64,000 bases of DNA from Trichomonas vaginalis G3. Lineage: Eukaryota; Parabasalia; Trichomonadida; Trichomonadidae. Positions 29,801-39,011 of the stretch are shown piece after piece. Position 1 is the first letter of the stretch. Every line of letters begins with the position of its first letter. Location of the stretch: positions 5,551,797 to 5,615,796 of the forward strand of contig NC_067204.1 in NCBI RefSeq assembly GCF_026262505.1, given 5' to 3'. The translations under genes and the position numbers were made by a program. The notes beneath the pieces were generated by a model that searched no databases, was not told the origin of the DNA, and saw only the letters and a list, made by a program, of their open reading frames with translations.

Positions 29801-30102
29801 GCGATTGCTGTCATTGGACCCGATGTTGCGCCATCGTGGAAGATTCCACTTGCAATTGCATCAATGTAAACTTTGACTTCGAATGTATTATCAATAAGCG
29901 TGCTTAATTGGTCATAGTTAAATTCGAGATTATTAAATGAAATTGAGTAAAGAACTAAATTTTCTATCCAATAATTTCCAATAAGTGTTACATTTCCAAG
30001 CGGAATAGTTAAAGACTTAATGAAGCACTTGATATCGCATACGTCATCATAATCAACTTCTGTTGCTAAGGAAGATGTAAAAAGAACAAATAGAAAGCTC
30101 AT
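26872..30102 (-). CDS. Membrane protein: BPI-like lipid-binding region plus PqiA-like domains
   Basis: 1076 aa host gene. An N-terminal signal peptide (MSFLFVLFTSSLATE) is followed by about 460 luminal residues with beta-strand pattern and several N-glycosylation sites, resembling the BPI/LBP tubular lipid-binding fold. About nine membrane segments follow, in two blocks (roughly 485-705 and 845-1050), separated by a charged cytosolic loop with PPEPEPEP. Each block has a PqiA/LetA-type signature: LGKWSLVDSYVMILML and YSWACLDVFVISIVAAVM. PqiA proteins work in lipid transport in bacteria. I infer a lipid-handling membrane protein of an internal membrane or the cell surface. Domain calls are from pattern only. 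Confidence 0.65.
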   Translation of the reverse strand: MSFLFVLFTSSLATEVDYDDVCDIKCFIKSLTIPLGNVTLIGNYWIENLVLYSISFNNLEFNYDQLSTLIDNTFEVKVYIDAIASGIFHDGATSGPMTAIATGLRLTLTLRLDKDADGFVTNIEIFDHPACDIHIDDLDLQSSQASIVILKPTIEGLRNSFSPMICPELVKLEPNLTELIKPFNNVTRNNINGSIPFDIPVGQNMISLAKNVIFRALNFVTGTLIENNGPFDLNKLLGRVTNNTGRITLSDVFRIADGFKSLFNFSSVFEIPIPAANTTLNLTLDDFYIEGLDTFHDLSLLKVVDDYELSTNIPLKHFGIGIKLGLLAIDNETHKYMIGQKLEGGVAIDDNKIGFIAQLALPKGRGDNYTNAQCLDIDCIGALFDPNGAAITNFNLSTTLAYASFNLTTGQLKDNLNIALNNLLNFISMHFGKFTGPFLTGMIHDYLTPMLNNLISNEIAGVECNYTADGEYKEIEVSSTLIALIVFGGSGACFCLFVIIFAPRLKCSKRFFRRDEQASLLMTKKLPTWFRLLIPMLLLLVFALFISSNTGIGASVFAKIFLGIDGKHVELPSMFDFGLINSILDMWHSGAIVLAVLIAIMSCAWPYTKIVFMFIVWIMPASKIKLHQRQKALEVLDLLGKWSLVDSYVMILMLIAFRMKINLPPVDETDILQINLFVYPAWGFVTLVVGTILSLGCSQTILAAERYVDKQALIDHGVQALIDADEKKRKEEEELMSDYSYSVTYSYSDGLPSQNPNKRKSDKHGEGVNDSDSMEELDDKEKRNQERARKLQNDVERQQKPPEPEPEPANDDINQPLNPNGNEKKKKYRFKEDKYVVMYLYAEGFILKNLLSICVLLAIIFVLFGSYLKTFSFEFVGLAGWALRLVKAQQYREYSVIDLALQLPEAAEHKNSFGIRFTQAIYILVTNIMPLVHLLGLSILWFVPLKIEGIHILEKACEYMYSWACLDVFVISIVAAVMEISQLAKFMVGDKCVVVDVITQQYFANEDLIRDHLTCFDVITTLLKGSYLVILAAVFHTIATFGVNKYCKKINVDLSELERKRREEKGLTPLLNDKEK

Positions 30103-30490
30103 TATAAAAGGACCAATGAATAAAATTGAAAAGAATAGTGCTTTTGAGAGAAATTTATCGGTAGTAAATCCGGAAAATATAAATTATATTACTACTATAT
30201 ATGTAATCCATTTGCTAAAAAAGTTTTACTATCACATTGAAAACAAAAATCTTCAATTTCCACGAATTCTAATACTTCGATGTGTTTTCAGAAAAATCAA
30301 CTATGATGTATTTTCACGTCATATTTAACATTCTCAATTTCTATTAACCTTATTGAGAATTATTCAATTTGGTTTATTAAATTACTATAATAAAAATAAA
30401 TATACAAAATCAAAATTAATTTTTCAACGGTTAGAAATTATTTTGAAAAACATCAATTCTAAATGCTCTATCTATATTAGTGTATTGTTT
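30103..30490. other. Host intergenic region up to the MAV-C insertion
   Basis: Upstream region of the minus-strand membrane protein gene, very AT-rich, no gene seen. Ends with the candidate target duplication TTGTTT at 30485-30490. Confidence 0.6.
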
Positions 30491-30629
30491 AAAAAAAAAA
30501 AAGGTAGTGGGGCTTCCAAGGGCTGCGCCCCTTCTAGCCCTAAGAAATTTTGCCCAAGACCCAAGAGGAGGACCGAACCCCAGCCCTCTAGCCCCGAAGA
30601 TGTTTAGTATAAATGAAGTTTTTATTCGG
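30491..30629 (+). repeat. Left terminal inverted repeat of MAV-C
   Basis: Starts with twelve A, then GGTAGTGGGGCTTCCA. It holds a GC-rich hairpin segment (GGGCTGCGCCCC) and ends with the 44-bp stretch at 30586-30629 that matches 54555-54598 exactly in reverse. It is longer than the right repeat because of an extra stretch of about 55-60 bp. A second hairpin copy (GGGCTTCCAGGCGCGTTGCG) follows at 30631-30661, outside the matched part. Confidence 0.85.
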
Positions 30630-30932
30630 AGGGCTTCCAGGCGCGTTGCGCCCTCTAGCCCATAAAAAATTTCTGAGGACGAGCCAGCCGGTGACTTTTT
30701 TGTAGAGCACTCAAAATAGTATAACTTTGTCCGGACAAATAAGGTCTATCGTCGCTACAGGAAAAGTTACAGGCGTTCCAAGGAAGTATACTTTGAGAAG
30801 CCTTTTCCCTTATAGAATGAGATAGGATGGTTATTTTACAAAACCGACAACACTTTGACCGAGTAGTTTTTTGTGCTAAACAAAAAGTGTCATATAAACA
30901 TCTGTCAAAAACCGTTTTTTACTTCACTTAAA

Positions 30933-31037
30933 ATGCCACGTAAGCTACGTAAGAATATACGTAAGAGGAAGGGAGCATTGAAACATCCAATAGTAAAACT
31001 GACACCAACAACAGTTGCAACAACAAATGATGAATGA
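30933..31037 (+). CDS. Small basic peptide (34 aa), core-like
   Basis: Starts MPRKLRKNIRKRKGALKHP: eleven basic residues in the first 19, like adenovirus core peptides or a nuclear localisation leader. It overlaps the start of the large virion protein at 31027 in another frame. It could be a genuine DNA-condensing peptide or part of the leader of the next gene. Confidence 0.4.
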   Translation: MPRKLRKNIRKRKGALKHPIVKLTPTTVATTNDE

Positions 31038-34000
31038 CCCCACTATGTTGCAACAAATGTCAAGCAACCCTATGCTTTTAAACCGAGTTATTGGTGCACA
31101 GAGTGGAGGTTTAAGAGCGGCACTTTTAGCGAAAATGGCAGGCTATGGTGGAGCTGCAGACGGAACAGCTTATAACCCTCAAAGTCAAATGAATTTGAGT
31201 TCACTCAAAAATCAAATAACAGATGTCAAAAAGTCAAACATAGACATACAGAAACAAATAAGTGAAAACGAAAAGAAACTAGAATATGACAGACACACAA
31301 AGAAACTCAATGAGTTAAACGTAGAGAAAAAGAAGAAAGAAGAACAACTGAAAGAACTAAGTACAGAGGAATATGCGAAAAAAGTGTCAGAAAAAGCAGC
31401 AGAAGTAGCAAAAATGGAACAAGATGTTATAAATTTGAAAAACCATACTACTCAATATAAAGTACTGAAAGATGAAGAAATAAAACAAAAAGCCCTGAAG
31501 ACATATATGGATAGCGATGAGTATAAAAAAGAAGTTGAAGCAAATGTAAAGGCAGAAAAACTTTTACAGTTGCAAAACCAAACCGTACAGTATGAAAACT
31601 TAGCACAAGAAAGTAAAAATAACGACGCAGCCATGCAAAAGGCAATGAAAAGCGCAGAATATATAAAAGCTAATAATGACTGGTTAGATGCCCAAGCCAA
31701 CGCCAAAGCAGCCCAACTTATAGGGTCAATAAGGACAAAAATACAAGCGGATGAAGACAGTTCAAATGAAGCTTTAATGAATGCTGACTTTAAGAACGCC
31801 CTCGAAGCTCTTCATAGTAAGGTGAAACTAGTGAACGACTTCTCATCTGGAAAGAAACTGAAGTCTGAAGGTTTCGACAAAGAGTTAAGAGAAGTAGCAC
31901 AAAATATGACGAAAATAACAGATGCAGCAACGAGACAGGCAGTTCAAAGTGCCTATGACGCCGTTAGAGCAACTGTTGTGGAAAGTCAAGAAAAAGAGTT
32001 ACAACAGACCAAAACAGACCTAGTAAATGCTTTCTTAAAAACGAAAAGTCAGGTAGGACATTATGCTGCAGATGGAACATATGTGCCAGCTGGTGGAACT
32101 TATATACCACCAAACCCTCCAAGAGAAGCACCTGCACCAGGACTACCTAAAACATTTACATCGTCACATGGACACAGACACAGGCATGCACCAAAACCAA
32201 CACAACAACCAACACAACAACCAACAGTTCAAAACACTGCACCACAACCAACAGTTCAAAACACTGCACAGCAACCAACAGTTCAAAACCCTGCACAGCA
32301 ACCAACAGTTCAAAACCCTGCACAACAACCAACAGTTCAAAACCCTGCACAACAACCAAAACCAGCACAACAACCACCTCCACAACCAGCACAGCAACCA
32401 ACAGTTCAAAACCCTGCACAACAACAACCACAAACAGAGCAAGGACATAAAAGAAGTAGAGAACAAGGAAACCAAGAATTCTTAAAAATGCTTAAGGAAG
32501 ACTATGGTTACCCAGATACTCTTGACTTTAGTGACAGATATAAAGAAGCTATTAGAAAGTTCAAGGAAGGAAATACTGACCCGAACCTATTTAGCTTTAT
32601 GGTTCAGCACCAAATGGGATATAATTTCAAACCTGGAAAATACAAGCTCGCTAAGGGATATGATTTAATAGCATATCATCCAAATGACATGACTGAATTT
32701 ACTCCGAGATATTTGGTGTCAGAGCTAAATGATAATTCAACTCTCTTCATGAAACGCGTAAAAAATAGAGACGGAACGAAAAAAGAAAGGTTTATGAGTC
32801 CGGATGACTTAGATAGGGAACTTTTTAAAAACGGTCTCGGAATATATGAAATGCCAGCAGATGAGGTACAAGAAACTCCACAGGAAGAAGTTCAGATACA
32901 ACCAGACATGGAAGAAATAGTTCAGCAACAACAGCTAGAAGAGCCTGAAGGAAACGAACAAGTCCCTCCTTTGGAAACTAACTTCACAGAACTAGATGAA
33001 GATTTGGAACAGCCGAAAAATCTTGACCCTCAACAAGTGTATGCGGGGAATATGGAATCTTTCCAAGAGTCTAAGAAAAATTCAGCTGACATAGTAGAAG
33101 AATATCGAAAAATGTTCGCCGACATACAAAAGACTCCAACATCAGATGAAAATATTCAGCATAGAATGGAAGAACTGAAAGAAAGTGTACGCAAATACAA
33201 CAATCCTTTTTACTTACGACCATATAACGTTCAATCTTTGGCTGAACTCGGTGAAAATAAAAGGTTAAATTTCACCAAAACATATAGAAATGAAACATTG
33301 TTTAAAGTTCATTCAGAACCTAACCAATATGGAAACAAACCTACTTTTGTTTCTGCAGACTATGGAACTACAATGAGATGGGGTCATAAAGCTAATCCGG
33401 ATAGGTGGTTCATAAACTTACAACCACAATTCCAAGAAGTTGTAGACGCAATGGAAGTGAATGGTGAACCAGATATAGCTGGTATTTTCAGCGCGGCTTT
33501 AATGCCATTGAAAGATATGAAACATGCAGATATTTTGGACCAGTATGAAATGAACATGGCTGATGGAAATATAACACCTGACGTTCTAGAACATTTATCT
33601 CAAAGAACTATACAGAACCATAGAGATGGTATATTTGGTGAAGAGTTTAGAAAGAAAGTTAGGGAGATAGAAGGAAGAGAACCTATTGTACATGACCTTG
33701 CAAACGAAAGTTTGCAAAATGTCATAAAAACTTACTTTGCAGACAATGAACCGAGAAGGGATGAATATTTAAGAAAACTCAAATGGACAGTACCAAATGA
33801 AATGTTAGTATTGAAAAACATGTTCCTTGACAAAATAAAACCAACTACAGAAATAAATGACGCAAGACTGAAACATTGGGTAAAAGCTTTCCCATTCACA
33901 AAAGATATTATTGGTAACATGGAAAGAAAACCAGAATGGCTACAAAAACATATATTTGGAAACGAGCTTATTCCATATGGACAAGCTCTGTTTGAAGAGC

Positions 34001-34236
34001 TTGAACCGGAAACTCAGGAAAGAGTCATGCAAACAATACGCGAAGACTCAAATACAAACTATGACAAAATCTTTCTAGGATATAGGTTACCTGAGATGGG
34101 CGACCAGAGCCCAAAGGCAAAAAGGACATGGGAAATTTACAACATACTAGGTGAACATGAGGCAAAGATGCAACAACTTGAAGCAGAGGGCAAGTTACCA
34201 AAAGCGACACCAAAGAAGAAGAGTAGAACAAAGTGA
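31027..34236 (+). CDS. Large virion-type protein with coiled coil and Q/P repeats
   Basis: About 1069 aa from ATG 31027. The start MNDPTMLQQMSSNP-like Met/Gln-rich segment is followed by a long coiled coil (about 60-340), a proline/glutamine repeat tract (about 365-475) and a globular C-terminal half with no recognised enzyme motif. Coding-like sequence continues a little past the annotated stop, so it is probably broken about once. It is the first large gene of the element, ahead of the capsid gene. A tegument or scaffold-like role is a guess. I looked for an adenain-type protease and did not see one. Confidence 0.6.
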   Translation: MMNDPTMLQQMSSNPMLLNRVIGAQSGGLRAALLAKMAGYGGAADGTAYNPQSQMNLSSLKNQITDVKKSNIDIQKQISENEKKLEYDRHTKKLNELNVEKKKKEEQLKELSTEEYAKKVSEKAAEVAKMEQDVINLKNHTTQYKVLKDEEIKQKALKTYMDSDEYKKEVEANVKAEKLLQLQNQTVQYENLAQESKNNDAAMQKAMKSAEYIKANNDWLDAQANAKAAQLIGSIRTKIQADEDSSNEALMNADFKNALEALHSKVKLVNDFSSGKKLKSEGFDKELREVAQNMTKITDAATRQAVQSAYDAVRATVVESQEKELQQTKTDLVNAFLKTKSQVGHYAADGTYVPAGGTYIPPNPPREAPAPGLPKTFTSSHGHRHRHAPKPTQQPTQQPTVQNTAPQPTVQNTAQQPTVQNPAQQPTVQNPAQQPTVQNPAQQPKPAQQPPPQPAQQPTVQNPAQQQPQTEQGHKRSREQGNQEFLKMLKEDYGYPDTLDFSDRYKEAIRKFKEGNTDPNLFSFMVQHQMGYNFKPGKYKLAKGYDLIAYHPNDMTEFTPRYLVSELNDNSTLFMKRVKNRDGTKKERFMSPDDLDRELFKNGLGIYEMPADEVQETPQEEVQIQPDMEEIVQQQQLEEPEGNEQVPPLETNFTELDEDLEQPKNLDPQQVYAGNMESFQESKKNSADIVEEYRKMFADIQKTPTSDENIQHRMEELKESVRKYNNPFYLRPYNVQSLAELGENKRLNFTKTYRNETLFKVHSEPNQYGNKPTFVSADYGTTMRWGHKANPDRWFINLQPQFQEVVDAMEVNGEPDIAGIFSAALMPLKDMKHADILDQYEMNMADGNITPDVLEHLSQRTIQNHRDGIFGEEFRKKVREIEGREPIVHDLANESLQNVIKTYFADNEPRRDEYLRKLKWTVPNEMLVLKNMFLDKIKPTTEINDARLKHWVKAFPFTKDIIGNMERKPEWLQKHIFGNELIPYGQALFEELEPETQERVMQTIREDSNTNYDKIFLGYRLPEMGDQSPKAKRTWEIYNILGEHEAKMQQLEAEGKLPKATPKKKSRTK
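32205..32430 (+). repeat. In-frame 27-bp repeats coding PAQQPTVQN
   Basis: Six or so head-to-tail copies of a nine-residue unit (PAQQPTVQN and variants), interrupted once by a PKPAQQPPPQ stretch. Copy-number change here would lengthen or shorten the linker without breaking the frame. Confidence 0.85.
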
Positions 34237-34390
34237 AAATAGTGAAGAAGTAAACTTCATCTAGTGAAAGTAGTGGCAATGAAGGAAAAAGAAGAGTTAA
34301 AAACTCAGTCAGGAAGAAAGTAAAGCTTGGTACGAGTGGGTTCTATTATGACACATAAATCCAACTATTCTATATTTTTACCCATATGAA

Positions 34391-35908
34391 ATGTACGCCG
34401 CTCAGAATATAACGCCAACAGTTTTGGATGCCATGAACGGAAATGTTTCCGAATGGTATAACGAATGCGACAATGCCATTAGAAGGTCAGAAATAGTTCC
34501 TGGAACTTACGAATATACAACTGCTGTTTCTTATGGAAACGTAGGTGAGTTTGGAGAAGGTTCTTCAACAACAGTAGATATTGCTTGCGACAGGTTTCAT
34601 ATTATTTCTATTGACAACTCTTTCTTATACGTGGAACAAGACATTGAAATAAAACCTTCTGCCAAGTTGTCTGACAAGAAAGGTTGCAATGGAATTTTCT
34701 ATGTCGGATACCAATATGCTCCAGAAGTTTTCATGGGATATAAGATATATTCTAACTCTGACTTAGTTCAAACAGTAACATGGGCAAACTATGAATGGTT
34801 CGCTTTGAGAAACTCAGTACAACCACAAGCTAGAGAACAAACAGACCAGTATGCAAATATTGAGAAAATAAGAAGACTTGACCCTAACGTTCCAGGAGTT
34901 TATGTTAACCTTTCTGGACAAACTGCAGCAGCAGTAACCAAAGTAAAACTGAAACTTAGAGTTCCTTTGTCATCTTTCCTCATCTTCAGGTTTTTAAGAT
35001 ACTTGCCAAACTGGGCAGGAAAAATTTCTATTGAACTTACTCCAAGCAAAAATAACTTAGTCATTGCACCAACACAAGACCCATTCAGCATTACTGTAGC
35101 TGGAACTGGTGGAGCCAAGTTCTGTGACTTTTGCAAAGACAAAGTTGACTTAGACTTTGGTTTCTCAAACTTCAACAATGAAGTAAACTATTATTTCAAT
35201 GCTGCTGGAACTGCTTGGGACCCAGTTAAGTTCACATGCGAAAAGTTTGAATGCAAGAGAATAGAAAGCAGACTTGCAGTCTATATGTTGGACCCAGATA
35301 TTTCAAATGCTTTAGCTGCCAAATATATTGCAGTTCCACTTATGTTCCCTATACACCAAATATCTGTCAAAGACTTTGCAGGTGAAGTTGGAAACCAAAG
35401 TGCTGACCCAGGTGCAAGAACAGATATTGCTTTAACAACTGCAATGAAACATGCAGATACTATGTTTGTACTGTTCAGACGAACTATAAATGACTATTCT
35501 TGTTTCTACAACCCCGGTATTAAATATCATATAAACATAGATGGCAAATATTATCCAAGAGAAGAATATTCTACAGTTGAGGATATGAGGTCATACAACT
35601 TGACATTAGATGCTATGAACTTTAACAACAATTTCACAACAACCATTAACCCTGAAATGCAAAGTTCTATTATGCCATATGTGAAAGTATGGACTCATAC
35701 AGGAGGTCAAAAAACTCAATATACAAATGGAGACCGTTCAAACTTTTGGCTTGGCATTCCATTTGCTGACTCAGAAGACTTTATGGGTGGTATTTCAACT
35801 GTTGGTACTGTACAAATACAATATACTGGTGACAGAGACGGTCCAGATGAACTGAGAGCAAAGAAGTTTACAAAACCAATAGCACTTTTCACGGAAGATG
35901 CTCTTTGA
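34391..35908 (+). CDS. Candidate major capsid protein (double jelly-roll) (MAV-C)
   Basis: 505 aa, open, beta-rich. Begins MYAAQNITPTVLDAMNG, continues with strand-rich stretches and loops, no coiled coil or membrane segment. Size, composition and place before the CCG-family and minor capsid genes fit the Polinton capsid protein. It is only faintly like the MAV-B capsid at 23549, which argues for separate element lineages. Assignment by context and fold expectation. Confidence 0.65.
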   Translation: MYAAQNITPTVLDAMNGNVSEWYNECDNAIRRSEIVPGTYEYTTAVSYGNVGEFGEGSSTTVDIACDRFHIISIDNSFLYVEQDIEIKPSAKLSDKKGCNGIFYVGYQYAPEVFMGYKIYSNSDLVQTVTWANYEWFALRNSVQPQAREQTDQYANIEKIRRLDPNVPGVYVNLSGQTAAAVTKVKLKLRVPLSSFLIFRFLRYLPNWAGKISIELTPSKNNLVIAPTQDPFSITVAGTGGAKFCDFCKDKVDLDFGFSNFNNEVNYYFNAAGTAWDPVKFTCEKFECKRIESRLAVYMLDPDISNALAAKYIAVPLMFPIHQISVKDFAGEVGNQSADPGARTDIALTTAMKHADTMFVLFRRTINDYSCFYNPGIKYHINIDGKYYPREEYSTVEDMRSYNLTLDAMNFNNNFTTTINPEMQSSIMPYVKVWTHTGGQKTQYTNGDRSNFWLGIPFADSEDFMGGISTVGTVQIQYTGDRDGPDELRAKKFTKPIALFTEDAL

Positions 35909-36005
35909 AGATTCGTTCGATGAAACCTGCTGGGGCTCCTCAGATTGGCATAACGACAGCTTCCATCGAGCAGATTTTGGCAGCAGGTCAGTAAGTTGTT
36001 CTTGA
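35898..36005 (+). CDS. Micro-ORF overlapping capsid stop (35 aa)
   Basis: ATG 35898 lies inside the last codons of the capsid gene in another frame and opens 35 codons, acidic and rich in Trp, Asp, Ser and His (DETCWGSSDWHNDSFHR). It also overlaps a gene remnant on the other strand, so it may be chance. Confidence 0.25.
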   Translation: MLFEDSFDETCWGSSDWHNDSFHRADFGSRSVSCS

Positions 36006-36305
36006 ACTGACTTCTCTCCGTCAAATATTGACAGTACGCCAGTTTTGACATAATATTGTAAGATAAACTTACCTTTAGAAATATCTGTAAGTTTTGTTGT
36101 TATTTTTTGTCTGCTTCAAGAACTTTCACCATTTCAGTTATACCAACTTTCTTTGCTTTATGAAAATATTTAGGTTCAGCAAAGACTGCTATTCTATAAC
36201 ATTTACCATTGTTTGTATAAAGAACTATTCTGTCAATGTATTTGTATTGTTTGTGTGTGTAAACTTTGTTCTGCTTCAATTCGAAAGAGATACTCGAATA
36301 CGTCC
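35960..36305 (-). pseudogene. Small gene remnant opposite the CCG-family gene, broken
   Basis: Protein-like stretches on the minus strand, with lysine/tyrosine-rich beta patterns (TNNGKCYRIAVFAEPKYFHK). The leader is divergent from the CCG-family gene at 36326, with only about 20 bases between the two starts. About two breaks. No family recognised. Confidence 0.4.
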
Positions 36306-36325
36306 ATCTTTTTATTCTAAGTAAA

Positions 36326-36907
36326 ATGTCATTTCCGAAAAATAGAAGCGTGAGTGTTTCAAAAGGTTTAATGGCGGTGGCAGATGTGAAGTTAAATTCA
36401 CCAACTCAAACAAACAGTCAAAGTGTTATTGTCAATGTCAAAGACAGAGATGTTGAAGTGGGGAAACCATACGAAGACGAAGATGGTATAGCAATTGTTC
36501 CTGTAAAAGAACAACCAACATATCCTGAAGTTAGCAGAGACTTAAGTTCTGTTGCAGATATTCGAAACGACTACCAACAACTGAAAGACAAACTTCAAAC
36601 TCAGGAGAAGATTTGTCAAGCTTTAGGTATAATGTTAAACTTGGTCGAACACAACCCTGTAAAAGTGAACTCATATGTCATTGCACCTCATGAAGTCTTG
36701 AAAGAACTATTGAAACTTTTGACAGAGGCAGACGATATAAACATCAAAGAAATAGAACCCGACATTGCTTGCTGTGGTGTTTCATATAATGTCATTGACA
36801 AGATATACGTTATGAAAGGAGGTGAAACGTTGAACTTAAAGTATAGTTTCCCAGACGTCATAAAAATATTTGACGACCACAACATTTCATTAAAATTTAT
36901 TTGCTAA
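36326..36907 (+). CDS. CCG-family conserved Maverick protein (MAV-C)
   Basis: 193 aa from ATG 36326 (MSFPKNRSVSVSK), chosen because it follows the CTAAGTAAAATG context and gives a basic N-terminus like the MAV-B homologue. Linker with EQPTYPEVSRD, helical middle, and C-terminal EPDIACCGVSYNVIDKIYV. Five bases separate it from the minor capsid gene, so the two are probably expressed together or use very short intergenic promoters. Confidence 0.6.
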   Translation: MSFPKNRSVSVSKGLMAVADVKLNSPTQTNSQSVIVNVKDRDVEVGKPYEDEDGIAIVPVKEQPTYPEVSRDLSSVADIRNDYQQLKDKLQTQEKICQALGIMLNLVEHNPVKVNSYVIAPHEVLKELLKLLTEADDINIKEIEPDIACCGVSYNVIDKIYVMKGGETLNLKYSFPDVIKIFDDHNISLKFIC

Positions 36908-36911
36908 GTAA

Positions 36912-37709
36912 ATGGCAGAAGACATAATGGTTTATACTATTACGACTAAAAACCCTGAGTCATATAATTCTATAACAACAAACTTACAAAGTCCTCAAGG
37001 ACGATATTGTAAACTAACCTTAAACACAATGACGACTAAAGCCTGTTTTGCTCTTTTGACACCAGAAGACTTTATTGTTGTGAATGGTAAAAAATACTCC
37101 TTTGAAGATACTTACTCAGATATACCACCAACAGGTTTTGTTGACTTATTTAATACTTTAAGTACGGGTGTAACATGTGCTGCAACTAGAGCAGGTTTCA
37201 TTATGTTTGGATGTCCGACTGAGTTTACTATAAACAATATGAGCTATAATACAAAACTTATATCTGGTTTTTACTACCAACAGTTTCCTATAACAGGAAA
37301 AGGTGTCATACAAGGAATGTCTATTCCATTGACATTAAGCACACCAATCTTATATATTGTTTCAAACTTAGGTTCAAAGTGTTATTCGAATGTCGACAGA
37401 AACTATTATGACCAAAAGATACTTATGCGTATAAACAATACTTTCTCTGCTGGTTTGCCTATTGTTCATTCGAATGCAGAATTTTCAACCTTAGTGAACT
37501 CAAACACTTTGGCAAGTATAACGTTGACATTAGTTGACGCAAACTTTGTTCCTGTAAAACTTTTATGTCCTATGTATTTGTCAATGACGGCAGAAAGTTT
37601 CGAATTGGAAGATGCAACTGGTGAAAGTATTGTATTACAAGAACAACTTCAACAACAAATAGCTCAAGAACAACAAATGCAACAAATGCAACAACAAAGT
37701 CAAGAATAA
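36912..37709 (+). CDS. Minor capsid (penton-like) protein (MAV-C)
   Basis: 265 aa, beta-rich. The pattern NTLASITLTLVDANFVPVKL near the C-terminus is the signature shared with the MAV-A and MAV-B candidates. The tail is glutamine/methionine-rich (QQMQQMQQQSQE). Position directly after the CCG-family gene mirrors the gene neighbourhood in MAV-B. Likely forms capsid vertices; family call by internal comparison. Confidence 0.5.
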   Translation: MAEDIMVYTITTKNPESYNSITTNLQSPQGRYCKLTLNTMTTKACFALLTPEDFIVVNGKKYSFEDTYSDIPPTGFVDLFNTLSTGVTCAATRAGFIMFGCPTEFTINNMSYNTKLISGFYYQQFPITGKGVIQGMSIPLTLSTPILYIVSNLGSKCYSNVDRNYYDQKILMRINNTFSAGLPIVHSNAEFSTLVNSNTLASITLTLVDANFVPVKLLCPMYLSMTAESFELEDATGESIVLQEQLQQQIAQEQQMQQMQQQSQE

Positions 37710-37738
37710 AAAAAATATTTTTTTTTATTTTTATAAAA

Positions 37739-38974
37739 ATGTACAGAATAGATGTTTCAGATTTTTATGACTTCCAAGCATTCAGAAATATGTGTCCATT
37801 TCGAGACTATAACAAAGCAGTCGAGAATTTGAAACGTTTAGTCATTTATGTCGACTCTGCCCCTGAATGTTATGTCATGAAAGAATGGGATGTTGTCTTT
37901 AACAAACCAAGAGCAACAATAGTTTCAGAACAAGAATGTAGACAGAAACTTAAGAAAATAAAAGTCGTACAAGTTGGCATGAAGATGTTAGATGCTTGGG
38001 ATATCTTATTGTCAAAGTTAGAAGATTTTTCAGTTCGAGGTATAAAGTTCTATACACCTTCTCCAAACTTCTATTCTATCTTCACTGGATATAAATACGA
38101 ACAAGTAGAATGGAAAGAAAATATTATAGAAGCTTGGTTAGACCATGTCAAAGAAATTATATGCAATGGAAACGAAAGAGTCTATGAGTATATCTTATGT
38201 TGGTTTGCAAACATCTTACAACATCCAAGTGCTAAAAATGAAACTGCTCTCATTATAATTGGAAAACAAGGAACTGGTAAGAACACATTCTTTACAGATA
38301 TTTTGTGCAAACTGTTAGAGGGCTATTCGAACCCGAATATGACAAACTTAGAAAACATCTGTGGCAAGTTTAACTCCTCAATAGAGAATATGAAACTTAT
38401 AGTATGTAACGAACTTCAAAGTATAGATACAACAAAAGTTTTAAACTCAGATGCTTTGAAGAGTCTTATAACAGACAAAGTTGGAGTTGTTGAAAGAAAA
38501 TATAAAGACCAAAGAGTTTGTGAAAATGTTGCAAACTTCATTATGGTTTCAAACAATGCTGTTCCGATGAAGTTAGAAAGTTCTGACAGAAGATATGTAG
38601 TTGTCAGAACGTCAGATTCTCATATGCAAGATACAGAATATTTTGACGACTTAGCAGAAACTTTGACATCTGACTTTTACAACCATTTGTTCTCATACTT
38701 TATGACATTAGATATTTCAAAGTTCAATCCAAGACAAATTCCACATACCGAAGAGAGACAAACATTGTTAGAAGCAAACAAGAGTGTATATGAACTGTTC
38801 ATAGATGAAACTGACTTTGTGTCATTAGATGAAAGGTCATTGTACGATTCGTATAAACAATATTGTCAAGAATATGGTTATATGACAGCGTCTAAACGAA
38901 CATTCTTGGCAAATGTCAAAAGTCTTTTAGACGTACAGAATGGTGTATATACAAAGAAAAATTTTTATGAGTAA
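37739..38974 (+). CDS. SF3 (D5-like) helicase without primase domain
   Basis: 411 aa. Walker A GKQGTGKNTFFTDIL, Walker B-like MKLIVCNELQSI, motif C NFIMVSNN and the Arg region SDRRYVVVRT align in order with the MAV-B enzyme. The N-terminal 100 residues have no PrimPol motifs. An SF3 helicase would form a hexameric replicative helicase. As the only replication protein I can see in MAV-C, it would need a polymerase from the host or another element. Start in an ATAAAAATG context after an AT-rich leader. Confidence 0.8.
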   Translation: MYRIDVSDFYDFQAFRNMCPFRDYNKAVENLKRLVIYVDSAPECYVMKEWDVVFNKPRATIVSEQECRQKLKKIKVVQVGMKMLDAWDILLSKLEDFSVRGIKFYTPSPNFYSIFTGYKYEQVEWKENIIEAWLDHVKEIICNGNERVYEYILCWFANILQHPSAKNETALIIIGKQGTGKNTFFTDILCKLLEGYSNPNMTNLENICGKFNSSIENMKLIVCNELQSIDTTKVLNSDALKSLITDKVGVVERKYKDQRVCENVANFIMVSNNAVPMKLESSDRRYVVVRTSDSHMQDTEYFDDLAETLTSDFYNHLFSYFMTLDISKFNPRQIPHTEERQTLLEANKSVYELFIDETDFVSLDERSLYDSYKQYCQEYGYMTASKRTFLANVKSLLDVQNGVYTKKNFYE

Positions 38975-39011
38975 ATTTTAAAAAAAATATTTTTTTATCC
39001 GATAGAAAAAG

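Noticed and set aside
27834-29907. Several plus-strand frames of 60-147 codons inside the membrane protein gene
   Set aside because: Shadows of the 1076-codon minus-strand frame.
32156-32475. Long minus-strand and second plus-strand frames across the Q/P repeat tract
   Set aside because: They follow from the 27-bp repeat periodicity; the plus-strand frame of the large virion protein is continuous on both sides.
31027-34236. Adenain-type maturation protease within the large virion protein
   Set aside because: I searched by eye for the His-Asp/Glu-Gln-Cys order expected of that family and did not find it.
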